Shown here piece after piece: positions 1 through 4,998 of a DNA stretch of 6,158 bases. The position numbers and the translations under genes were made by a program. This DNA is from Bacteroidales bacterium (lineage in GTDB: Bacteria; Bacteroidota; Bacteroidia; Bacteroidales; VadinHA17): the NCBI GenBank assembly GCA_025455535.1, contig JALOMM010000200.1, positions 1 to 6,158 on the forward strand, given 5' to 3'. Within the stretch, counting starts at the first letter, position 1. Every line of letters begins with the position of its first letter. The notes beneath the pieces were generated by a model that did no database searches, was not told the DNA's origin, and worked only from the letters and a program-made list of their open reading frames with translations.

Positions 1-10
1 CGCACATTCC

Positions 11-48
11 CCTTGCCCCTTGCTCCTTGCCCCTTGCTCCTTGCCCCT
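11..48. repeat. Heptamer tandem repeat, CCTTGC(C/T)
   Basis: Five tandem 7-bp units alternate CCTTGCC and CCTTGCT (starts at 11, 18, 25, 32 and 39), followed by a partial CCT. Seen another way, a 14-bp unit is repeated perfectly at 20-33 and 34-47. It lies directly upstream of the marC-family start, and the unit at 32-38 supplies the TTG that best fits a -33 element. The array may extend upstream of the window, although bases 1-10 do not continue it. Function unknown. Confidence 0.85.
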
Positions 49-64
49 CCTTTTACTACCTTTG
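34..64 (+). promoter_or_regulatory. Bacteroidota-type promoter of the marC-rnhA unit
   Basis: TACCTTTG at 57-64 matches the known Bacteroidota -7 consensus TAnnTTTG exactly. A TTG at 34-36 lies 20 nt upstream, within the usual spacing for the -33 element. Transcription would start near 70, giving a leader of only about 10 nt before the ATG at 80. This placement argues against translation starting at the upstream in-frame codon near position 20. Predicted from consensus only. Confidence 0.6.
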
Positions 65-79
65 CAGAAATTTTCACCA

Positions 80-664
80 ATGAACTTTGACTTTATCGAG
101 ATAGTGGCCACATTCATGGTCCTGTTTGCAATCATTGACATACCCGGCTCAATCCCTATAATACTGAATATCAAGGCTAAAACAGGCAGCATCAATGCCG
201 GCAAGGCAACCCTGGTATCTCTCGGCATATTCCTCGCCTTCCTGATCTTCGGCGAGAAACTGCTGGGGCTCTTCGGCATCGACGCCAACTCTTTCGCCAT
301 CGCCGGCTCTTTTATCATTTTCCTGCTCGGGATGGAGATGGTTCTCGGAGCAGAATTCTTCAAACATGACTCCCCCGGCGGAGGGACAATCGTCCCGATC
401 GCATTCCCGCTTATTGCCGGTGCAGGATCAATAACCACAATACTCTCACTAAGAGCCGAATACCAGACTGTCAATATACTTATCGCCCTGCTTCTCAACA
501 TGATCATCGTCTACGTAGTTCTCCGTATGACATCAACCATTGAGAAGTGGCTCGGTCCTACCTGGCTGCATATCCTGAAGAAGTTCTTCGGGATTATCCT
601 GATAGCGATTGCTGTCAGACTCTTTTTAAATAACACCGGACTGAACCTGCCGCATGGCTCATGA
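80..664 (+). CDS. MarC family integral membrane protein
   Basis: Inner-membrane protein of the MarC family (UPF0056). The molecular function is unsettled, and the early link to multiple antibiotic resistance in E. coli was not upheld. From the ATG at 80 the product is 194 aa, close to the family's usual size of about 200. Six hydrophobic segments fall at roughly residues 6-29, 43-65, 70-92, 105-122, 132-148 and 168-187. Two family motifs are visible: DIPGSIP at 20-26 and the FPLIAGAGSITT loop at 109-120. Both differ from the DPxGxxP and AGPG forms I recall from proteobacterial members; similar variants seem common in Bacteroidota. The frame is open upstream to about position 20, but that extension is encoded by the heptamer repeat and promoter, so the ATG at 80 was chosen. 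The 3' end overlaps the ribonuclease H start by 11 nt, which suggests cotranscription and translational coupling. Confidence 0.88.
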   Translation: MNFDFIEIVATFMVLFAIIDIPGSIPIILNIKAKTGSINAGKATLVSLGIFLAFLIFGEKLLGLFGIDANSFAIAGSFIIFLLGMEMVLGAEFFKHDSPGGGTIVPIAFPLIAGAGSITTILSLRAEYQTVNILIALLLNMIIVYVVLRMTSTIEKWLGPTWLHILKKFFGIILIAIAVRLFLNNTGLNLPHGS

Positions 665-1133
665 GGTGACCATCTATACCGACGGAGCATGCAGCGGCAA
701 CCCCGGCCCGGGCGGCTACGGGGTGGTGCTTATCTCCGGTCGCCACAGGAAGGAGCTCTCTGAAGGATTCCGTCTGACCACCAATAACAGGATGGAACTC
801 CTGGCCGCCATCACCGGCCTTGAAGCCCTGAAAAACCCGGGCACAACGGTGAAACTGAATACCGACTCACAGTACCTTGTCAATGCGGTCAACAAAGGAT
901 GGCTGTTCGGCTGGGAAAAGAAACATTTCGCAAAGAAAAAAAACCCGGACCTCTGGATCCGGTTTCTGGATGTCTACAGACGCCATAAAGTGACTCTGAT
1001 CTGGATCAAAGGACATAATAACGATCCTGAAAATGAGCGGTGTGACACACTGGCAGTAGCTGCTTCAAAAAACACTCTGCTGGCCGATGACACCGGGTAT
1101 CGTCCGGAGAATGACAGCAGCTCACTGCTCTGA
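654..1133 (+). CDS. rnhA: Ribonuclease HI
   Basis: Endonuclease that cleaves the RNA strand of RNA-DNA hybrids in the cytoplasm, clearing R-loops and replication primers. The product is 159 aa, the usual length of bacterial type 1 RNase H. The complete active-site set is visible: D10 in YTDGACSGNPGPGG, E48 in NRMELLAA, D71 in NTDSQY, H121 in IKGH and D131 in NERCDTLA. The segment around residues 82-98, rich in Trp, Lys and His, matches the basic protrusion (handle) of the E. coli-type enzyme. The last 20 or so residues are polar and probably disordered. The ATG at 654 lies inside the end of the marC-family gene without a clear Shine-Dalgarno sequence, so translation is probably coupled to it. 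No strong terminator follows. Confidence 0.96.
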   Translation: MAHEVTIYTDGACSGNPGPGGYGVVLISGRHRKELSEGFRLTTNNRMELLAAITGLEALKNPGTTVKLNTDSQYLVNAVNKGWLFGWEKKHFAKKKNPDLWIRFLDVYRRHKVTLIWIKGHNNDPENERCDTLAVAASKNTLLADDTGYRPENDSSSLL

Positions 1134-1150
1134 CCTTTTGAAAACAATCG

Positions 1151-1180
1151 TTGTTAATAATTAAAAATATTGCAAATTTG
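1151..1180 (+). promoter_or_regulatory. Probable promoter of the siaC-like/proX unit
   Basis: TTG at 1151-1153, a 19-nt spacer and CAAATTTG at 1173-1180 match the Bacteroidota -33/-7 pattern with one mismatch (C for T at the first base of TAnnTTTG). The predicted start near 1187 would leave a leader of about 9 nt before the ATG at 1196, so the AGGGGA just before that ATG would lie at the very 5' end. The TTG also sits in a small inverted repeat, AACAA-TCG-TTGTT, at 1143-1155. Confidence 0.45.
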
Positions 1181-1183
1181 CAA
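1170..1183. promoter_or_regulatory. 14-bp perfect palindrome over the -7 region
   Basis: TTGCAAATTTGCAA reads identically on both strands and has no spacer. It covers the putative -7 element of the downstream unit, so a dimeric regulator bound there would block RNA polymerase. The symmetry is seen directly; the operator role is inferred. Part of it may simply reflect the TTTGC that often ends Bacteroidota -7 elements. Confidence 0.4.
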
Positions 1184-1195
1184 AAAAGGGGAAAC

Positions 1196-1606
1196 ATGAA
1201 CAGTTATATAACCAAGGCCACTTCAAGCTCACCGGAGATCTACCTCAGCCCGGAAGAAAACAGATTCGAGATATCGGGCAGATCTGCCCCGGAGGATGTA
1301 CGCAGCATATATTACCCGGTATTAGAGTGGATTGATAAATTCGTAACCGAAGTCTCGGTGAAAAGCCCCTACAATCACAAGAACCCGCTGCTGTTTAAAT
1401 TCGACTTCGAATATTTCAACTCCTCTTCAGCCAAATTTCTTTATGATATCATCTACAGGCTGAAAGAACTTATTGATACGGGAGTACCCGTCAAAGTGGA
1501 ATGGTATCATGACGCTGAGGATACCGATTTGCGGGATGCCGGTGAAGACCTGGCAATTCTGCTTGAAATGCAGTTCACCTACATCCCCAAAGAAGGCAAA
1601 AAGTGA
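1196..1606 (+). CDS. SiaC-like (DUF1987) regulatory phosphoprotein
   Basis: Small cytoplasmic protein of the DUF1987/SiaC family, 136 aa from the ATG at 1196. In Pseudomonas aeruginosa SiaC is phosphorylated by the SiaB kinase and dephosphorylated by the SiaA phosphatase, and it binds and activates the diguanylate cyclase SiaD; it thus works like an anti-sigma antagonist in partner switching. Recognition rests on the fold pattern and on FKFDFEYFNSSSAKFLYDI at residues 67-85, which corresponds to the LNTSS region containing the phosphorylated threonine of SiaC. Here the candidate acceptors are serines 76-78. The KVEWYHD stretch near residue 109 is also typical. No kinase, phosphatase or cyclase partner lies in the window, so the target is unknown. 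The ATG at 1196 was preferred over upstream in-frame codons because it follows AGGGGA and the promoter-like element, and the upstream extension is not family-like. The stop shares one base with the next gene's start. Confidence 0.82.
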   Translation: MNSYITKATSSSPEIYLSPEENRFEISGRSAPEDVRSIYYPVLEWIDKFVTEVSVKSPYNHKNPLLFKFDFEYFNSSSAKFLYDIIYRLKELIDTGVPVKVEWYHDAEDTDLRDAGEDLAILLEMQFTYIPKEGKK

Positions 1607-2088
1607 TGAGAGGACCGGCAGAACTATATGCTCTGCTTAATGACCTTCAGATACCCTTTGAGTATCATGAACACCCGCCCGTAGCCACCGTTGAGGAGGC
1701 TATGAAATACTGGGCCCCCATAAAATCAGGGCACTGCAAGAACATCTTCTTCCGTAATCACAAGGGCGACAGGCACTACCTCGTGATACTCTATTATGAC
1801 TCCCAGCTTAATATCAGGGAGCTGGAACAGAAACTGCGCCAGGGGAAGCTCTCGTTTGCCTCCGACAGGAGACTGATGCAGTACCTCGGAGTCACCCCCG
1901 GGTCAGTCTCCCCCTTCGGACTCATCAATGATCATACACACCATGTCCATCTTTTCATTGACAGCTCACTGATGGAGCACGAGCGTCTCTCCTTCCATCC
2001 CAACACCAACACTGCCTCGCTCATCATCCCCCGTGAAGGGCTGTTCAGATTTCTCGCTCACACCGGCAACACCTACGAATTCATCTGA
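1606..2088 (+). CDS. Prolyl-tRNA editing protein, YbaK/ProXp-ala (PrdX) type
   Basis: Free-standing aminoacyl-tRNA deacylase domain of the YbaK/INS superfamily. Members closest in sequence style, ProXp-ala or PrdX, hydrolyse alanine mischarged on tRNA-Pro, backing up ProRS proofreading in the cytoplasm. The product is 160 aa, a single-domain length. Visible family features are the opening YALLNDLQIPFEYHEHPP, the core HCKNIFFRN with K45 and N46 (numbered from the ATG at 1606; I recall K45 and N46 as key residues in the Caulobacter enzyme), YLVIL near 58, and the GSVSPFGLIND substrate-loop motif at about 99-109. A GTG at 1603 is in frame but the ATG at 1606 is better: it overlaps the upstream TGA by one base (TGATG) and has AGAAGG at 1591-1596. 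Assignment to the alanine-specific subfamily is inferred; other INS subfamilies with different substrates are possible. Confidence 0.85.
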   Translation: MRGPAELYALLNDLQIPFEYHEHPPVATVEEAMKYWAPIKSGHCKNIFFRNHKGDRHYLVILYYDSQLNIRELEQKLRQGKLSFASDRRLMQYLGVTPGSVSPFGLINDHTHHVHLFIDSSLMEHERLSFHPNTNTASLIIPREGLFRFLAHTGNTYEFI

Positions 2089-2092
2089 ACAA

Positions 2093-2121
2093 CTTCGCCC
2101 TCTCGCCCTCTCGCTTCGCCC
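2093..2121. repeat. C-rich short tandem repeat, (T/C)TCGCCC(T)
   Basis: Imperfect units TTCGCCCT (2094-2101), CTCGCCCT (2102-2109), CTCGC (2110-2114) and TTCGCCC (2115-2121) follow directly after the prolyl-tRNA editing gene stop. The composition and style resemble the CCTTGC array at 11-48, again in an intergenic space before a gene. There is no stem-loop with a T-tract, so it is not a terminator as seen. Role unknown. Confidence 0.65.
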
Positions 2122-2148
2122 AATGCCCCCGGCTACATCCTGTCACCT

Positions 2149-2169
2149 TATTTAGAATAACTCTAAATA
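2149..2169. promoter_or_regulatory. Inverted repeat, possible operator upstream of DUF5916 copy 1
   Basis: TATTTAGA and TCTAAATA form perfect 8-bp arms around a 5-nt centre (ATAAC). It can also be read as TTAGAAT-A-ACTCTAA, a 7-1-7 layout with one mismatch, like the boxes of Fur-family regulators. It lies about 80 nt before the ATG at 2248. AT-rich symmetry of this length in an intergenic region is suggestive of a dimer binding site. The bound protein, and whether it regulates the downstream gene, are unknown. No T-tract follows, which argues against a terminator. Confidence 0.4.
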
Positions 2170-2247
2170 CTTTCTTCTGAGCAGCATACACTCCCCTTTG
2201 CCGGTCTTTATTCAGGATTTGCATTTTGGACCTTTACCCTTACCGCC

Positions 2248-3855
2248 ATGAAGAGAATATCATTCATTGCCCTTGTGGCATTTATATGCACTCTGGCAAG
2301 TGCACAGACCCCCGGAGAGAAAAAAAACTACAGAGCGACATTCACCTCTAACCCCCCGCTGATTGACGGGGTGGTTGATGACGAGAGCTGGCAGATTCTG
2401 CCTTGGGAAGGGGACTTTATCCAGTTTGAACCGGTCAACGGAGGACCAGCATCACAAAAAACCGAATTCAAGGTTCTCTTTGACGAAGACAATATTTATG
2501 TTGCCATAAAAGCATGGGACACCGCCCCTGACAGCATCATCAGACGCATCTCACGACGTGATAACGCTGACGGCGACTTTGTCGGTATATCATTCGACAG
2601 TTATCATGATCTGCGGACAGGATTTACTTTTATCGTAAATGCCGCAGGGGTGAAGAACGACTTTATCTGGTCAAATGACGCACAGAACGAAGATGACACA
2701 TGGGACCCTATCTGGTTCACCAAAGCCGAAGTTTATGACTGGGGATGGGCCGCCGAGTTGAAGATACCCCTGAGCCAGCTGAGATTCAGGATATCAGACG
2801 GCGGAGTATGGGGGATGGAACTGTTCAGACAACAGCATCGTAACCAGGAAATGACAACCTGGCAGTTCATCGACCGCAACTCATCAGGGCTGGTTCATAA
2901 CTTCGGGGAGATAAGCGGCCTGCAGGGCATCAGGCCACGCAAACAGGCTGACATTACCCCCTTCGCGGTGGGCAGCTACGAAAGCTATGAGGAAGAGGAG
3001 GGTAATCCGTTTGCCGCCGGCTCCGACTTCAAGGCAAACGCCGGTCTTGATGCAAAGATCGGCATAACAAACAACATGACCCTTGACCTCACTGTCAACC
3101 CTGACTTCGGCCAGGTGGAGGCCGACCCCTCTGAGGTAAACCTCACAGCCTATGAGACCTTCTTCGAAGAGAAGAGACCTTTCTTTATTGAAGGAAAAAG
3201 CATCACAAGCTTTAAGGTGGGTATCGGTGACGGCGACATAGGCAATGATAACCTTTTTTATTCCAGAAGAATAGGCCGCAGCCCTCACCTCTATGCTGAG
3301 ACGGGTGAGAATGAGTATGCCTCGTCACCCCGTAATACGCCTATCATCAGCGCTGCAAAAGTAACCGGCAAAACGTCTGACGGACTATCCGTCGGCATAC
3401 TCGAGGCCGTGACAGCGGAGGCAAAGGCAGAGATCGACTCGCTGGGCGAGAGAAGCTTCCAGACGGTCGAGCCGCTGACAAACTATCTCGTCACCAGGGT
3501 CATGAAAGACTTCGGTGGTGGCAGAACCATCATAGGAGGTGCCTATACCAACACTCACCGCTTCCTTGACGGCACCGGGATCAACAGCCTGGTTACAAAC
3601 GCCAACACAGCCGGGATAGACTTCACCCGCTATTTCGGAAAAGAACGGGAGTGGATGCTCTCCTCATCCGCCGCTGTAAGCAACCTCACAGGCAGCACGG
3701 AGGCAATCGAAGCCCTTCAGTATTCATCTGCTCATTATTTCCAGAGGCCCGACGCTGACTATGTTGAAGTTGATCCGACAAGGACATCACTTAACGGACA
3801 CGGAGGTAACATCCAGTTTTGCAGCCTTCGGGCTATGGAAATCTCCGGGCTTTGA
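2248..3855 (+). CDS. DUF5916 outer-membrane protein copy 1, N-terminal part (frameshifted gene)
   Basis: First part of a CBM9-like/DUF5916 protein interrupted by a frameshift. Residues 1-19 form a Sec signal peptide with a likely cut after ASA. Residues about 33-225 are a CBM9-like beta-sandwich domain, opening with PPLIDGVVDDESW and containing WGWAAELKIPLSQLRF. From about 235 the DUF5916 region begins, with NPDFGQVEADPSEVNLT at 284-300 and EKRPFFIEG just after it; this family is expected to form a beta-barrel in the outer membrane. Sequence stays family-like up to GHGGNIQF (ending at residue 524, base 3819), after which about 11 out-of-frame residues lead to the TGA at 3853-3855. Joined to the next entry the protein would be 869 aa, a normal length. 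As it stands, the product lacks the last 345 residues of the barrel and is probably non-functional. The ligand of the family is not known to me; the CBM9-like domain suggests a sugar or polymer. The promoter is weak: only a TTTG (2225-2228) fits, 20 nt after TTTG at 2197. Confidence 0.88.
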   Translation: MKRISFIALVAFICTLASAQTPGEKKNYRATFTSNPPLIDGVVDDESWQILPWEGDFIQFEPVNGGPASQKTEFKVLFDEDNIYVAIKAWDTAPDSIIRRISRRDNADGDFVGISFDSYHDLRTGFTFIVNAAGVKNDFIWSNDAQNEDDTWDPIWFTKAEVYDWGWAAELKIPLSQLRFRISDGGVWGMELFRQQHRNQEMTTWQFIDRNSSGLVHNFGEISGLQGIRPRKQADITPFAVGSYESYEEEEGNPFAAGSDFKANAGLDAKIGITNNMTLDLTVNPDFGQVEADPSEVNLTAYETFFEEKRPFFIEGKSITSFKVGIGDGDIGNDNLFYSRRIGRSPHLYAETGENEYASSPRNTPIISAAKVTGKTSDGLSVGILEAVTAEAKAEIDSLGERSFQTVEPLTNYLVTRVMKDFGGGRTIIGGAYTNTHRFLDGTGINSLVTNANTAGIDFTRYFGKEREWMLSSSAAVSNLTGSTEAIEALQYSSAHYFQRPDADYVEVDPTRTSLNGHGGNIQFCSLRAMEISGL

Positions 3856-4858
3856 TATCAATGACCTTGGATTTATGCAGAAGGCAGACGAATTGAATGC
3901 AATTTTCTGGTCTGCCTATACAATTGACAAGCCGTTCAGTATCTTCCGAAGGATAAGATTCAACGGCAACCAGTGGAACTTCTGGGACTGGGGCGGCACC
4001 TTCCTCAACATCGGCGGAAACCTGAGCCTCTTCACACAGTTCAAAAACCTATGGACCCTTAACATCGGAGGCAATTATAATGCCGAGTCAACTGACAATA
4101 CCAAGCTGCGCGGAGGACCGGCAATGTACATCCCGGCAAACACCAACTTCTTCATGAACGTAGGAAGCAACTCGTCCAGAAAGCTCTCGGCAGATTTCTT
4201 CGGGAACATAAACCAGGGGGCGGAAAACTCATCCCGGTCAATTAATGCAGGGGTGGAACTGACAGCAAAACCGGGACAGTCATTTTATATAAGTATCTCA
4301 CCGTCAATATCCGACCGGTACAACGAGCTTCAGTATGTAACCAGGAAAACATACGGTGATGAAGACCGTTATATCCTGGCCACCATCAACCAGCAGATAC
4401 TCCGCATGTCATTGAGATTAAACTACAATATCACACCTGACCTCACCATACAGTACTGGGGACAGCCCTTCCTGGCAGCAATGGATTACAGTGAATACAA
4501 GATGGTAACAGATCCGAAGGCCGATGCCTTCACAGACCGTTTTCATACTTACACAGAGGACGAGATCAGTTACAACCAGGATGAGAACCGCTATTACATC
4601 GATGAAAACACAGACGGGACAAGCGACTATAGCTTTGGTAACCCTGACGGTAACTTTGATGAATTTCTTTCTAACCTGGTGGTGCGCTGGGAGTACCGCC
4701 CGGGTTCGATTATTTATGTGGTATGGTCACAGAACAGGGGGTATTTTGATAATACCGGGGAGTTCTCTATGAGCCAGAACATGTCAAATCTCTTCTCGAC
4801 CAACAAACCGTATGACACGTTCCTGGTGAAGTTCACCTACAGGTTCGGACTGCGGTAA
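3761..4858 (+). pseudogene. DUF5916 outer-membrane protein copy 1, C-terminal part (frameshifted gene)
   Basis: Continuation of the preceding gene in the next reading frame. Meaningful homology starts near base 3821 (AAFGLWKSPGFDINDLGFMQ), so the ATG at 3761 is only the first in-frame methionine and not a natural start. This part carries the rest of the DUF5916 barrel: alternating short beta-strand-like stretches rich in aromatic residues, Asn and Gly, a DxNxDGxxD loop at 4601-4627, the conserved VRWEYRPGS segment near 4682-4708, and the terminal TFLVKFTYRFGLR expected of an outer-membrane barrel end. Without a signal peptide or its own promoter it is unlikely to make a working product. If the frameshift is a sequencing error, this and the previous entry are one intact 869-aa gene from 2248 to 4858. 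Confidence 0.82.
3811..3826 (+). other. Frameshift junction in DUF5916 copy 1
   Basis: Reading ATC-CAG-TTT and then skipping one T of the TTTT run at 3817-3820 joins GGNIQF to AAFGLWKSPGF, restoring the family pattern in the downstream frame. The bases are thus consistent with one extra T. Compared with relatives as I remember them, the segment between GHGG and the SPG motif is also about nine residues short, so a roughly 26-nt deletion is an alternative. No typical programmed-frameshift signal is apparent. Confidence 0.75.
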
Positions 4859-4928
4859 AGACCAGAATGCAGAGGACGGGGCTAGCGTGAAGATTTTTTA
4901 CCCGCACATTTTATCGGAAACTGACCGA

Positions 4929-4960
4929 TTGTATCTGTGAAAATTATTTGCATAAATTTG
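4929..4960 (+). promoter_or_regulatory. Bacteroidota-type promoter of DUF5916 copy 2
   Basis: TAAATTTG at 4953-4960 matches TAnnTTTG exactly, with TTG at 4929-4931 after a 21-nt spacer. Transcription would start near 4967, giving a leader of about 30 nt. It separates the second paralogue transcriptionally from the broken first copy. A weak inverted repeat, ATCGG-N7-CCGAT (4913-4929), touches the -33 element. The rest of the 140-nt gap shows no convincing terminator; the T6 run at 4893-4898 lacks a good stem before it. Confidence 0.65.
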
Positions 4961-4998
4961 TGCTGCCATAAAACTGACACCCCTGAAACCTGACTGAG

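Noticed and set aside
20..79. N-terminal extension of the MarC-family protein from a start near position 20
   Set aside because: The extra 20 residues are encoded by the heptamer repeat and the promoter; the ATG at 80 gives normal length and fits the predicted transcription start.
1116..1139. Possible terminator after rnhA (AGCAG-CTCA-CTGCT, then TTTT)
   Set aside because: The stem is only 5 bp, lies mostly inside the coding end, and the T-run is short and separated from the stem.
2214..2228. Strong promoter for DUF5916 copy 1
   Set aside because: TTTGCA at 2218 and TTTG at 2225 are present, but neither has the TA of TAnnTTTG, and only the latter has a TTTG at suitable spacing; too weak to list as a feature.
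2884..3288. Reverse-strand open frame of 134 codons
   Set aside because: It lies wholly antisense to the well-supported first DUF5916 gene and shows no family pattern of its own.
3811..3826. Programmed ribosomal frameshift
   Set aside because: There is no recognised slippery heptamer with a downstream structure, and a short N-terminal product would be a truncated barrel; a mutation or sequence error is simpler.
4524..4772. Short + strand frame of 82 codons rich in Thr
   Set aside because: It is an alternative frame inside the C-terminal part of DUF5916 copy 1, which matches the family there.
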